From: Diphasiastrum complanatum
Taxonomy: Eukaryota; Streptophyta; Lycopodiopsida; Lycopodiales; Lycopodiaceae
DNA: 64,000 nt
Direction: 5' to 3'
NCBI GenBank assembly: GCA_029204225.1
Contig: CM055113.1
Coordinates: forward strand, 21,041,798 to 21,105,797
Of this stretch, positions 1-13,097 are shown piece by piece. Made by a program: the position numbers and the translations under genes. The notes under the pieces were generated by a model. That model was given only the letters and a program-made list of their open reading frames with translations, was not told the DNA's origin and searched no databases. Within the stretch, counting starts at the first letter, position 1. Every line of letters starts with the position of its first letter.

Positions 1-880
1 AGAGCTTGTTGGCTTACTTCTCCAAGAAGAGCAAACAAGGATTAATTTTGGTGAACAAGAAGATCAAGCCTTCTTCACCAAAGGCAAAGGCAAGGGCAAG
101 TGGAAAGGTAAGCCTTCTTCTTCCAAGGATCAAAAATCCAAGGAAGGCCAAGATCAAGGATCCAAAAAGAAGGGTAAGTGCCATTATTGTAAAAAGTTTG
201 GGCACCACATAAAGGAATGTAGGAAGAAGCTTACTAAGGATAAAGAGAAAGGTATCGATACAAATACAGCCATGATTTCATTAGAACATCAAAAGGAGGT
301 TCTTTCAATGGTGATTTTGCTTTTATCACTAACAATCTCATTTCTAATCAAAATGAGATTTCTACCACTTCTCGACTTGCTGGTTTTTCAGCAGAAAACA
401 TCACTACTTCAGCTTTGCAGGTTGCTGTTTTTTCTTCCATTGATTGGGTGATTGATAGCGGACCTACACGCCATATGACTCGCCATAGAGACGTCTTCAC
501 AAAGCTAATGAAAATCAAAGATGGAAGCAAGGTTCTCCTATCCAATTGAAGGCATTGGATCTATACCCCTCATTCTTCCCAATGGAGAAGAAAAGTACAT
601 TCGAAATGTACTTTATGTTCCTAAGATTAAGAAAAATCTCATTTCGGTCTCTACAATCATGAATCAAGGATTGATTGTAGAATTTAAAGAAGACAAATGT
701 CTTATAAAAGACCCAAAGAGATCACTTTTAATTGTTGCTTCGAGAACATTGCAAGGAGGTTTATTTTTGTTGGATATTTATGAACCTAAAGCTTTGACAT
801 CCTTTGGTCTTGTTGCTACTAATTCACATGCATTGGAGTTGGCTCTGTATATTATGAGATCAGAGGGCGATATCACTGCC
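1..880 (+). pseudogene. Ty1/copia gag-protease fragment (relic)
   Basis: This is the 3' part of a copia polyprotein, cut off by the window edge. A lysine-rich linker leads to a CCHC zinc knuckle (CHYCKKFGHHIKEC, about 180-222), then an aspartic-protease start (WVIDSGPTRHMT, about 448-483), then the protease body with ILPNGEEKYIRNVLYVPKIK at about 557-630. The family normally has DSGAT or DSGCS at the active site, and here the third position is Pro. The reading frame changes at least twice, after the knuckle and near 545, so it is not functional. Integrase and RT are missing, and similarity stops near 850-890. Family assignment is firm. The nonfunctional status follows from the frameshifts. 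Confidence 0.85.
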
Positions 881-1394
881 TGTTCCGAGAGATGAGGACC
901 CACGGTGTGTCGCTCTGATGGTACGCGAGATGTCCATACTACGGAGAGATTTATACGAGACACCGCAGCATTTTACCTCACAGCCATTGATTACCTCATT
1001 CTTTACTAGGCGGAGATCAGTGCCTGAGGATGAGGATTATGATCAACGACGAGGATGATGGCCGCTCTCATGCTCATAGAGATCAAAGACAGTGTACCTC
1101 CCACCATCTTGTTACCACCAGGATTACCAGACATTCTACGCAAAGGCGTAGTACTACTACTACTACACATGTACGTGCTCATGCTCACAGACGACGCCGG
1201 CAGGCTCCAGCGCTTTCCCAATCTATGGCTCGCATTACATCTTTTTACAGCAGCAGCAGCACCGCCTTGACATCTTGCCATAGATACATATGATCATTAT
1301 GCGCACACTCCCGCATACGGGTCTATTTTAGTTTGCACTAGATGTTTTCTTTATTATAGTTGGAGACGTTTTTATACGCTCCCATGGTTACCAC
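881..1394. other. Unassigned sequence left of the hAT element
   Basis: I recognise no domain here. Open frames exist but are not convincing. With 6173 onward, it forms the sequence that was continuous before the hAT insertion. Confidence 0.4.
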
Positions 1395-2192
1395 CATAGT
1401 TGCACAGAATCACGATTTTGGGACTGGGTGTTTCTAAAATCGCGTTTCTGAGAAACGCGATTCTCCCCCCAGAATTGCATTCCAGAATCGCACAAAAAAA
1501 AAATCAATAAATTAAAAATTTTCAACACCTCTTCACGGCCAGAATCGCGCCAGCCGTGGAGGAGGTAAATTTTTTTGTTTTGAACTGTAAGCATCGGATC
1601 TTGGCGTGCGGATAGTCGACAGGCATCTACTCGGCGATACGGAGGTGGTGTGCACAGTGCCAGGGGGATCTGAGCTTCGCGCAAATCGAAACGATCAGTT
1701 TTCGATTTTTGATAAGTGTAGGCTTGTTTTTTTGCAAGTGTTGACATTGAGCTGTAGGCAACCAAATCAAGCGTAGTTTGGCTCTAGACCACCTTTTTTC
1801 ATGCCCACGGTGATTCCTATGAGGTCAGTTTCAACCATTACGGCACACCTTGCGAGATTTGAACACCACAATCCAAATGCTTGTTTTTTTTTGCCATTTT
1901 CAAAAAATGGCTTCTGGGCAACCGATTCAGGTGATGTCTGAGCCTAGAATGCATTTTCACATGCCCGCACAAACTCCTGTGACATCCGTTCTGCTCGTCT
2001 ACGTTCGTAGCACAAATTTCAATTTTCTTGCCCTAATTCCATGTTTTTTAGGGTTTAGGGTTAGAGCATCGTGCAAGCATCCGCCAATAGCGTGGTTTAG
2101 GCCTGCACTGGACTCCTGGACGCCTACCGTTCAATTCCTCAACTTCAATGAATTTTTTGTTTGCTTGTTTTTGTTCGCAGGTTTGATCTCGT

Positions 2193-5100
2193 GTGGACAC
2201 GATGCCGGTGCAGGGCCGAGGCCTTTGGGGCGAGGTTGAGCTTACTGAGGGGGATGTGGCTACACACCATAATTCGGGAGTCCATAGATGGAGATGCTTG
2301 CATTGTGGTGGTCTCTTCACAGGATCACTTACCAGGGTTAGGGCTCACTTACTGAGGGTCAGAGGGCCGGGTGGGCGGGCATTGGGCATATCTGATTGCC
2401 CCAGGATTTCCGATGAGGAGAGAGAGAGAGAGGTTGTCTATTATGTACGGGCACGGTGCTGCATCACAGGTTTCTGGACAGATACAAAGACAGGGACAGA
2501 GACAAGGACAGAGACAGGGACAGGGACAGGGGGCAGGAGCAGCTGCAGGTTCACAGGCAGGGGTCACAGGTATGCAGGCACGGCCTACTACGGGTGCAGA
2601 GCCTAGTACAGCACGTTCTGGGCAGGGTTTAGGTGCAGTGCATGGTCCAGGCAGTGCCACTCCAGTGATACACCCACAGATCAGCCATCCGGTTCGCGCG
2701 TTAGACCACGAGCACCATGTGCACAGCAGAGAGAGGTTAGGCCCAGACAGCACTGAGCAGACCCTTGATCGATGCGGGTGGCAGAGACAGCAGCATGCAC
2801 GGTGCACTCGACTTGCTGGCCAGTTCTTTTACGAGTGCGGCATTTCCTTTGCTGTTGCTGACACTTGGGTGTTCAGAGAGTTTTGCACACAGATGGCAGC
2901 TGTGGATGCTACATGGACGCCTCCTAGACGAGAGGCATTGCGAGGCAGGATGCTTCGTCAGGAGGAGGAGACCATTACGCGGGAGCTGAGTTCCATTCGC
3001 TCATATTGGTAGATGTAAGTACTTTGTTTCCATAAACCCATTGCATGCGTTTAGGGTTGACTCGTGGCGCAATTTTTGCATTTGGCTAATGGGTGTTTTG
3101 TGGCAGGTATGGATGCACGATATTGAGTGATGGATGAACCGACATTCGTCGGCGATCCGTAATCAATATCTTGGTTTCTTGCCCGCTTGGCACAGTATTC
3201 CTACATGGCGTGGATGCCACTCGAGGTGGTGACGCCATCACAGCCGATTTCATATGGGAGATTATCAGAGATGTTATTGTTGACATTGGAGTAGAGCATG
3301 TGGTTCAGGTTGTCACGAACAACGCTTCGAACTGCAAGCAGATGGGAGAGATTATGACGAGGGAGCACCCCAGCATTGTGTGGACACCTTGTGCTGCGCA
3401 TTGCATAGACTTGCTCATCCATGACCTGTGTGCACTTCCATGGATCAGAGAGGTATTGGTTTCTAAATTTGCTATGCTATCTTGATTGACGCCTGCTCCA
3501 TGCTGCTAAACACATCTCAACTACTGTCTGAATTTTTTACTGGATGTTTGTGTTGCAGGCCACTTCTACGGCCATGCGCCTGGTCACTTTTGTTACCAGG
3601 AAGAGGCGTGTGCTGGCCCTATTCCGCACCTTCTCGCACTTGAACCTGAAGAAGCCAGCACCCACACGCTTTGCCTTTTACTTTTTGGTGCTAGAGCGAT
3701 TAGTATTAGTGAAGGACGCATTGCGGCGGATGATTTCCAGCGAGTCCTTCCGAGAGTTCATGGACGTCCCACATGCGGCGTTTTTCCGGTCCACTGTGTT
3801 CGGTGGGCAGTTCTGGACAGATGTTGAGGAGATTACTGGGGTCCTTCTACCCATTTTCAGAGTGATGCGCATGGTAGACCGTGAGGGGTGCACTCTCGGC
3901 CTCATTTACGAGTTCATGGACCGCATCGGCGAGGGGATTCAGACGTCAGCCTTGGTCGAGCACAGGTATTTGCCTACTGCAGGAGGCGCGAGATCTCACG
4001 TATCTGGGAGGCCAGATGGGACTACCTCCACCGACCCATCCACGTCGTAGCCCACATATTGCACCCCTTGTGGCGCGAGACTCGCGATCGGGACGATCCG
4101 GAGCTGCACCGGGGATGGGTGGAGTACACGGAGCGCGTATGGCCTGGACCAGGTATGTGTGATAAATTGCTTGGTAGGCTAAGTACTGCAGTAGTGACTG
4201 TAGTGTGCTCATTGCTAGTGTGTGAATTCAAGAGGACTTACACGAGCCATGTTTTTTCTTCTGCCAACAGGTCCGATGCTCACTAACATTGCATACCAAC
4301 TGCTGATCTTTGAGCGCTACCAGTTTCCTTTCGATGGAGAGCAGAGTCGGCGGAGGGAGGATATGTTGAGGCCTGTTTCATGGTGGGGCTACCATGGGCC
4401 CGCGCGGCACAGGTGACCTGCGACGACTGGCCGAGAGAGTCCTTACACAGGATTGTTCAGGAGGAGCTTGCGAGCGAAATTGGAGCACCTGGGCCTTGTA
4501 TCACACGCAGAAGAGGAACAAGTTGTCCATCGAGCAGTGTAGGTGGTTGGTGTTTGTGAACACCAACAGCCGTATGCTGAGGCGCACACGAGGAGGGGGA
4601 CAGATGCTCGAGGTGAGTCACATCATCACCCCCTGTTTCTTGCTATGCTTTGACAAACTGAATTGCTTTTGAATTATGCAATGAATTGCTGACAACAATG
4701 TATTGTTTTAGGTTGCAGGTGAACCCTGACACTCGGCAGCTGCTGCTCCTCGGGCACCACCCACGCAAGAGGAGATGGATGATGAGATCTATAGAGAGTT
4801 ATATAGACAGGCGCAGGCTGACGCACGGGCTCTACGGCGTTCGAGGAGGGCTAGGGCTGAGGAGGGGGATGATAAGGGCTTGGAGGGTGGAGAGGAGCTC
4901 GAGGCTGACTATCAGGAGGAGGAGTGGGTTGAGGGGGATACGGAGGAGGATGAGGAGATGGGGGCGGAGGCACAAGGGGATGACCTGGTTGACTTGCTGG
5001 TGGACCCTGATGCGAAGACAGAGGAGGAGCTAGCCATTCCTACACGTAGGCCTAGGGGGAGACCTAGAGGTTCTGGGAGGGACCTAGAGGTTTTGGGAGG

Positions 5101-5460
5101 GGGGGGCTAAGTTCGCTTTTTGTAGACAGGAGTGGAGCATCACAGGCAGCCGTCGGCCAGGCATCATCACAGTGGGTAGGGCCATCCCAGGGCGTTGGAT
5201 CACAGCCACCTGACACACAACGCAGGGGTAGACACAGGGGTGGGGGCAGGCAGAGGGGAGAGAGGCAGAGGCAAAGGTAGAGGCAGGAGGAGGATCTAGA
5301 GCCAGAGCACGCAGCAGAGAGCCAGAGCACATAGCAGAGCCAGGGCCACACCGCGGCATATGGCTCCCTCCAGTTCTGATTCATCTACAGACCCTTGGGA
5401 TCTGCAGTCAGGCACAGATTCAGATGATGGTTCCTACCATGACTCTGACGAGCCTTACTT
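2193..5460 (+). pseudogene. hAT transposase (BED finger, DUF659, hAT C-terminal), broken
   Basis: The order matches plant hAT transposases. An N-terminal BED-like finger (WRCLHCGG...RAHLL...ISDCPRIS) lies at 2290-2420. A Gln/Gly-rich linker follows. Next is the segment ending at a likely splice site near 3010. DUF659 covers 3108-3450 and 3559-4152, with TNNASNCKQMG and WTPCAAHCIDLL. The C-terminal dimerisation region contains ACERNWSTWALYHTQKRNKL at 4467-4530, and an acidic/basic tail runs to about 5460. Introns are apparent at 3010-3106, 3452-3558, 4154-4271 and 4613-4712. Lesions are a frame change at the GA run 2418-2432, a TGA at 3135-3137 where the family has Trp, and frame changes near 3970 and 4405. 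Domain identity is secure. Exact intron borders are inferred. Confidence 0.8.
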
Positions 5461-5568
5461 GTGTAGTTTTCATTATGTTCATGGAACATCATTGTACTCC
5501 ATTTTGGTGCCATGTGGCCCGATATTATATATTACGATGATCCTATTCACAGCAGTGTAACGATTCAG

Positions 5569-5739
<171 letters not shown>

Positions 5740-6231
5740 TATGGTTGAAAAACGATTCCATATGGTTGAAAAATGCTTCAGTACGGTTCAGGACGATGCA
5801 GTATGGTGATTGGTTCAGAACACTTAGCATGGTTCTTGTTTAGCATGATTCAGCATTTTTGTTTAGTTTGTTGGATCTGAGAGAGATAACGAGAGAGAGA
5901 GAGAGAGAGACAGAGGAGGGAGAATTTTGGGGCATCATGTTTTTTTATTAATGCACCTGGGAGTTGAAGCACCTTAGACCATCCTGCACCCGAAACATTC
6001 GGCAAAATACATAGTAATTTTGCTCTTAATTAGAGCTTTCACCTGGTACCCATATTGCACCAAAAAAAACCAAAAAAAAAAATTAAAAAAAACGTTTCTG
6101 AAAAAAATTTCCATATTTCCGAAACTCGTTTCTGAATGCGTTTCAGAAACGCAGTGCAACTATGTTTACCACATACTTGACATGTACTTCATTAGTCTTA
6201 TATGCCTTTTGGTATGGAAAAGACATCAATA

Positions 6232-6234
<3 letters not shown>

Positions 6235-6314
<80 letters not shown>
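6235..6314. repeat. (CT)n microsatellite
   Basis: 80 bases of pure CT, immediately upstream of and in frame with the LINE reverse-transcriptase fragment. Confidence 0.98.
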
Positions 6315-6316
<2 letters not shown>

Positions 6317-7180
6317 ACTTTACATTAACGAGTTGGAGAGGATTATGCAAGATGGAGGTGAGGGTTGTACTTTATGTGACCTACTAATCTCGATCTTACT
6401 GTATGTTGATGATGATGTACTCATGTCACGTTCCAAAGAGAGGTTACAGAGACATCTAGATGTTTTATGCTGGTTTTGTTCACGATGGGGTTTGTCTGTG
6501 AACATTGCGAAGACCAAGTGTTGGTCTTCAACTTCATACAAATATTTAAGGGTCCCCATCTCTAGTCCAACCTTTAGCATGAGACAGGCCACTCTTGCTA
6601 GGTTGGGTAAGGGACACGCATCACTGGTCCAACTTGAGAGGTTTTGTTTCAGACGATACGTACGGAATGCTCCGAGTAAGTGTCACCCGTTTGATACCAT
6701 GGTCACACCGACAGTCATGTATGCTGTTGAGACCTGGTGTACGAGTCTCACTTATTCTGAGTGGGCCGATACATCTCGCCTGTAGATTACTATGCTTTTG
6801 TGTGTGATTTGAGCGAAAGCTTTTGTTCCTCACCAGATTACACTCGCGGAGTTTGAGGTTCCTCCATTACAGGTTGAGGCTATTTTCGGATTGTTATTTT
6901 CCTCTAGAGACTGATGGAGATGGATAGCTCCAGATATTCCTTATCACGATTACTCCATAGCCAGGGTTTTCACCTCTCATGGTGTTCTCAAACAGGGAGA
7001 TTGCTTGACTACATCGGTATTTCTTTATCTTCACTTCCAGAGGGCACACATCACTATATTCGGCAGTTTATCTGCAGCTCCTATATATACATAGAGTTTA
7101 GGAGGGGCTTACTACAGATCCACCTTCATGGAGACCGACTGTACGGGGTTGTCCTATCCTACCTAGATATCTAAACAGGG
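6315..7180 (+). pseudogene. LINE (non-LTR) reverse-transcriptase fragment
   Basis: The frame from 6315 begins GLYINELERIM and contains the RT catalytic box LYVDDDVLMSRS (YxDD, about 6400-6433). It continues with RWGLSVNIAKTKC, SYKYLRVPISSPTFSMRQAT and VTPTVMYAVETW, all typical of the C-terminal half of plant LINE ORF2. The frame ends at 6783, and further decayed LINE-like coding can be followed to about 7180. The endonuclease and N-terminal RT are missing; a CT microsatellite stands where the upstream RT should be. The fragment directly abuts the right side of the hAT insertion region. Confidence 0.75.
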
Positions 7181-8339
7181 GTTTGTAACATGGTTTAAGA
7201 TTTATATTGGGACAGTTTAGAGTCTCATCTCATCAGTTACACATTGAGACACGTCGTTTTCACGGTACACTCGAGACTCCTCCAGGTCACTTCAGGCTTT
7301 GATCGCACTAGAGACACTCACTATGTAGATTTCCATTGCTAAGATGCTTAAGCTCTTTGTGGGAGAACTCGTCTAGATTGCTTGTAGAACTTTGTCTATA
7401 ATTTAATTTGGTGAGGAGATTGTCTATTGTTCATCAATTAGAGTCTGTTATGCTTTTATGTGAAGCCATATTTATAACTCTGTTCATGCACCGTTGCATT
7501 AACCTTGAGACCTTTGAGACCAACAAAAATGGGAAATGACGTTGGAAACCATACACCAACATCAAAGCGATTTCTTGGCCTAGCTAACGAATGCTAGCTT
7601 GTTAAAATAATTTGTTTCCTTCTTGCAAACTACCTCTACAGTTCGCCCTCCTTTCTCCTCCTCCCCTCTCAAGCTCCTCCTTTCCCATCTCCTCTCCCCT
7701 TCTAGCAATCCCCATCCTCCATTACTCTCCTATCATTGCCCATCACTAGCTATTCAGCCCCCTCCTTGCTTATGCACTGGCTAACCATTCGACCCCCTCC
7801 TTCCTTCCAACCCTTCCTAGCTAGTTCTACCTCCATGCTTTACACTTTCCACCTCCCTTCTTGGAAAGATTTTCCTTCTCTCCCTCTCCATTTGCATTGC
7901 GGTGATCTCCCCTTTCTGTTGCAGTACTCCCTTTTCCTGCCAACAGTACAATCTTCTCTCCTGTTGAGATCTTTCTCCCAATAGCTCCCAGTTTTGCCCG
8001 CCTATCCTTGCCGTTGTTAAATGATTACATTCCTACCCGTCACGCCTTTTGTGACCCTCTCCTTTCTGTTGCATGCACCCTCCTATGGACTTCTATATTG
8101 GCCTACTCACTCTCCGGCTGTTGCAGCCTGTAGGCTGGTCTGTTGGCCCTTTCAACCCCCAACATGCCCCTTCTCTGCTGTGTATCTCCAACATCGTAGT
8201 CCCATCTGCACCTCATCCCAATCTCCAGCGGGCAGCAAATGTGGAGATCCTTCTTACCCTGGCCCCTTCTGCACCTCATTTTAATTTCCCATCGTATTCT
8301 GCGAAAGTCAATATTGATACTTCTCAATCACCCACTAAC
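7181..8339. other. Unassigned, partly pyrimidine-rich
   Basis: No gene or known repeat recognised. 7620-8060 is strikingly C/T-rich on the + strand. Open frames there look like composition effects. Confidence 0.5.
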
Positions 8340-9040
8340 CATAGATGCACTAAGATTCTGAATCGCGGTCAGAATCGCGATTCTGAATTGCGATTCGGAA
8401 AAAAACCAGAATCGTTTAGAATCGTTGTTTTTTTTTTGAAATGAAAGCTCTGATTAAGAGCATTATTACTGTGTAGTTTGCCGACTGTTTCAGGTGCAGG
8501 ATGGTCCAATTTAGGTGCATTAATCCACGTTGGGTTCTGTCAAGGATAAAAATTCAAAACTAACCTCTAGCCTGTTCGTTACGATCACAGATGGTTCCAG
8601 TGGGACAGAGACAGAACTATAGAGCAATTGTACCTCGCTTTTTGCTTCGGGGGGCGCTCCCCCCCGATCCCCCCGCCAGGGGGGGCCTAAGTGGCCGTCG
8701 CTGGCCCCCCTTGGACCCCCCCGGCGACAGTAGCAGGGGGGGCTGCCCCCCCCTGCACCCCCCAAAGATAAAAATGGGGGTCCAAATGCGTGCCGATAAG
8801 GGCCCAATATTTAGCCCAAACTGTAACATTAACATTTTACTAAGAACCAGAGCAAATAACAACCAAATAGCTACTGAAAACCTGTTTGTGCCCTATCTAC
8901 TACACTTCTGGGAGGCAAAACGCTGGTTTGACCATTGCTCCCCTAAAAGAATTTCAGCCATAAGCTATTTTTCCAAAAAAAAATTTGCACAATTCTGGGT
9001 TCGAATCGCGGTTCGCGAATCGCGATTCACTACAACTATG
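8340..9040 (-). mobile_element. Non-autonomous hAT derivative (MITE-like), related to 1395-6164
   Basis: The left end reads CATAGATGCAC (8340-8350) and the right end, on the minus strand, CATAGTTGTAG (9040-9030). Both resemble the big hAT termini. The flanks are ccactaac (8332-8339) and acactaac (9041-9048), 7 of 8 identical. The segment 8438-8524 is the reverse complement of a segment near the right end of the large element (5946-6042), with shared blocks such as ACCATCCTGCAC and GCTCTTAAT. The right end shares CCCAGAATTG with the large element's left end. The copy is therefore colinear but inverted and internally deleted. It has no transposase and would need one supplied in trans. It lies in the intron after PRP4-like exon 9475-9228. 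Confidence 0.75.
8645..8775. other. Extremely G/C-homopolymer-rich block inside the MITE
   Basis: Repeated runs of 5-8 C or G, unlike the A/T-rich surroundings, with several self-complementary stretches. No coding sense. Confidence 0.7.
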
Positions 9041-9227
9041 ACACTAACATTTGATTTACAGACCGCATAGCCAAGAGGCTAAAAAAATGACACACAAATA
9101 CGAACTGCAAGTTGATGGACATTTGAAGGCATCACATTGAGGAATCTAAGAATCACATTCAGCTTATATTGACATTGCACAAACAGAGGAGCACAATGCT
9201 AATTATTTCGATTCTATACAAACTGAC

Positions 9228-12200
9228 CTTTGGAGAACCTTCACCTAGACCAACAATTCCTCCAAAATATCCTTTTAGAACATTCTCCTTCTGTAGAGGT
9301 CCCTTTCCCAATACTAGTGTAGCACCATGCATGAAAGTCGCATCAGATAGATCTCCACCAGTAGGACCAACAGCCCCATTTTGCTTCTCATTTCCTGCTT
9401 CCAAACGTGAACTTGAACCACCAGGTTGTGCTTCACCAGCATGCTCATTAGCACTTGGTACCTCTCGGAACATATCTGCATGCACAGCGCACACTTATCT
9501 CAGTTCACAATCTCTTAAAAATATGTGAGTCACATCCACTTTTAAGGAATATATTGCATCCAACATGATGCCCTTGAATATAGAAACATAATTATAAGCT
9601 GAAATGGCAGTCACAAATGCGCATGGGAAGATTGCAACAAAACACTAGCTTCGATAAATGAATATGTAGAACCTGACAGCAACCCAAACCCCACATAGTT
9701 CCCAAGTCCCACACAGGGATGATATATGCAGTTCATGAGTGAAGTTTTTTTTTTTAACCTTGATTCACGTAAGGGGTTTCAATCACAGCTTGGGGAAGGG
9801 AAAGTAGCAAAGTTCCTAAATTAATGTGCAGTTTCACTCACATTCATGCAAGGAAATTGCTGTTATGCATGTATTGGTCATTTGCAAAGATGCTTACAAT
9901 CCATCCATAACTATGAAGCTGAGCGTCTCTCAACAAACCTGTAGCTGTTTCCCTTGATTCCTGTTGCTTTGATTTTTGGTTTTTATACTTTTCCAGAATG
10001 GCCTGTCTTCTTCTTCTGCTCTCCTCCTTGATCTTTTCAACATCATCTTCTTCTTGTGCGGCTAATTGTAATGCAACCCGTTCCACGTATACTTCTTGAT
10101 TCTCTTCCTCCCTGGAATAAAACAACAAGATCAAAACACCACAAAAGAAAATACATCCTTGATTTAACAATTTAGAGGATTGTTGAAGGAAACTGCAATG
10201 GAGATATGGGACCAGTAAGAAACTGACCTACCTTGCCTTCTCCTCTGATGAAAAATCAGTAGTTTTTTTTGAGGAATTTTGACCAGTTTTTGATTGATCA
10301 TGATTCGAACGATCTTTCTCAAGATGTCTGTGCCGATTATGGCTGTTTTCTGAATAGCTGTTTCGAAGGTCTTCATTCCTATATCGCTCTCGAGGATTTT
10401 GACTATCCTTGTAGCTTGTCATATGGTCTCTGTCCCTGCCCCGAACATATCTGCTTGTACCACGATCTTCACCTCTGCCATCCTTCAGCGTGTCCCTTGA
10501 TCTTGAACGCTGTCGTCTATAAGGACTGGCAGTTTGTCCATAATCATGCCTCATATGTTCACGGTTTTCTCTCCTATAGTTCTGCACACTTTCCCTTGAC
10601 CTTGATCGCCGATTTCTTTTCTCGGGACTATAAGCATGACTGCGAGAAAGCTTTGTTCTGCTACTGTCAACTCTTGAACTTTTTAAACTCTCTCGTGGAT
10701 GCATCCTATCAAAGCTATCAATGTTTGATTGAGATTTGGCAATTAAATCTCTTGACCTCGAACGCCTGTTCCTTTCCTGTGTGCCTTCACCATCTTTCTG
10801 AAGCCTTGATTGAGTCCTTCGAGATGGAGGCGAGTACCTCCTGCTCTTCTCCATGTCTTCTCGAGGAGGAGACCTGCCAAACACAGCATCTCGTGGGAGA
10901 CTTCGGCGATTTTCACGTGAATGACTTCGCCGTCTTTTCGAAGGAACTGCTTTTCTTTCAAGCGAGTGATTTCCTGGTACTTCACGAGAGCGGCTTCGTT
11001 TTCTTTCATCTGTGTGACTCTGTCTTCGTTCACGCGAGTGACTTCGTGGTATTTCACGTGAGGGACTTCGTTTTCTTTCATCTGTGTGGCTCTGTTTGCG
11101 TTCACGTGAGCGACTTCGACGCACTTCCTGATACAAGTCTCTTCCATCAGATGATCCCTCCAGCCGAAGAGGCCTGTCATGCAAAAGCACCTGAGGTTGA
11201 GAACATCTTTCATCATGCAGCTTATTTTTTGTGCTTTCAGAAGGAACATGATGCTTAGAATTCCTGATTTTTCGTTGTTCAGGAGATTGCCCTATGTCTA
11301 TTATTCCATCATTATGATCTTTCCTAAATGGTGACAAAGCCTCCTCATCCTTAAGCTCGAATCCCCTTGTACTCATTGAGCCATCCCTGTCTTTCAAAGA
11401 ACATAGCTTCAAGTCCTTTGATGAATTGACTTCTATCAAGCTTTCTTCCCCAACACTGAACAGAGATTTATTCATCTCCCCTGTGCATTTTCCAACTGTG
11501 TCCTCGCGCAGATCCTTTTCCTTGCAGCTTCCATCTATATCATCAGTTTCACATTGGGTGATAGTGTTTGCAAAGGTTTCCTCTACAGTGTGCCCAATTT
11601 CCAGTGATTCAACCTCAACATTTGGTATTTCTTCTGAGAACTCTTGAAACAGATGGCTGTGATTAACAATCGTGATGTCGCCTCTCAAATCATCACCAGA
11701 AGAATGCCCGTCGGCTCCATAAGCATCTGTGATGCTCATGCTTTTGATGGGGCTTCGATCACCACCTCTGATGTCCTTTCCCCACAATCCTGCATCCTCT
11801 GAGATAGCTAAACCAGGCAACTCAGAATCCTCAGCAAGAGCTAGACCAGCCTTAACCTGCAGTAATTTTCACCAATAGCATCAGCCAGACGATATAAAAG
11901 TCGATGAGAAATTGAAAGAAAATTGAAATAAGTTGAATAATTACTCCAGTTTCAAAATGGATGGCTTGAATAGACACTTAACAATCTACATGAGGGCCAT
12001 AACCTGTAGCAAGGCTGTTAATATTTTGACCCATGAACTACAGCAAAACAAAAACCTGATCAATAAGCTATGGAAACTAACCGACCAGTGATTCTACATC
12101 ATATATATGCTAAAACAAAGAAAGGCCCAAACTTTGTGACCGTAAATCCTGGAAGACCCACACAATATAAAACTAAATCCCAGGCATCCTGTTACAGCAA

Positions 12201-13097
12201 AGATTATTCAAATTTGTATTGTTTCCTGAAATTCTGGATACCAGTGACCACCCACTAGAGCCTAATACGTTTCACCTTACTCCCAAGCATTCGCGGGATT
12301 GAAAAGAATAACTGAAGTCACCTCCTTCATCAAGCTTTGCCAAAATAAGAGTATTCAATGTAGAACAGCGGTACTGTTCATAGAAACACATCAGCTCATT
12401 CCTAAAACACTTCAAGAAACGTTCAGAAAAGGCTACTATCTTAGTCCTCACATGTTGCAGTGGATATAACCTTGATAATTCAGTTAGCAATGTAGGATTA
12501 CCATCATGTTTGCAGAAACTGCTTCAACTGACTCCTTGCTCCCACTCAAGAGAAGGCCAACAGTAGACTTATTGAAATCCTTCTTAATTTCTGCGCTCTC
12601 TCCATCTGACTTTATCTCGCCAGATTCAATTTCTGACTCAGTTGCGGCTTTAGTGAAGATTTGATCCTCAGAGATTTCTCCCTCCTCCCTGTTATATTGT
12701 TCACTAATGACAATTTCCAAAGCTTTTACATCTCTGCCTACCTTATTTGCCCTGATCTCATGGCCAGCCCCATCCCTGTCCCCTTTATCATATATCCTGC
12801 TATCGCCGTCCAGCTCCTCAATGACCTTGCCACTCTTCCTTCTATGCTCGTGCTTATGTTTCCTATGGCTTCCATGGCCGTGCCTATGATGCTTGTGTTT
12901 GTGTTTGTGTTTAGAATGCCTTTCCTCGCTATTTCTATGCGTCTCTTTCTGCTCTTCTTCATCATGCATGTCACTGCTTTCATGTTTGCGCTTCTTATCT
13001 GAATCCCCGTGATCTAGAGAGCTCTTCCGCTTGTATGATGCCACATCCATCATTGCATGCCTCACAGACTCCCCTGGTTGCCTGCTCCTTGCGACCT
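9228..13097 (-). CDS. PRP4K: PRP4-like pre-mRNA-splicing Ser/Thr kinase, N-terminal exons only
   Basis: The PRP4 family (PRPF4B in animals, PRP4KA/B in plants) phosphorylates spliceosomal proteins in the nucleus. Four exons with matching phases can be read on the minus strand: 13097-12502 (ATG at 13053), 11856-10232, 10111-9939 and 9475-9228. The N-terminus is Lys/His-rich (KHKHKHKHHRHGHGSHRKHK) with acidic EEGEISE and ESGEIKSDGE motifs. The second exon is a long RS domain (RSRSRE, SHTDERKRS repeats). The third carries KIKEESRRRRQAILEKYKNQ, and the fourth ends in GLGEGSPK. These are plant PRP4 landmarks just before the kinase domain. Exon 13097 seems to follow a 5'-UTR intron. The next expected exons (SERS...DMFCDDIFG and the kinase domain) are absent down to position 1. 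The gene therefore has a giant intron or is truncated. Confidence 0.82.

Noticed and set aside
8520-9070. Gly/Pro-rich ORFs in the G/C block
   Set aside because: Composition artefact inside the MITE, with no initiation context or homology.
10269-11258. 329-codon plus-strand ORF
   Set aside because: It is the antisense shadow of the PRP4-like RS-domain exon. The minus-strand frame has the family motifs and splice sites.
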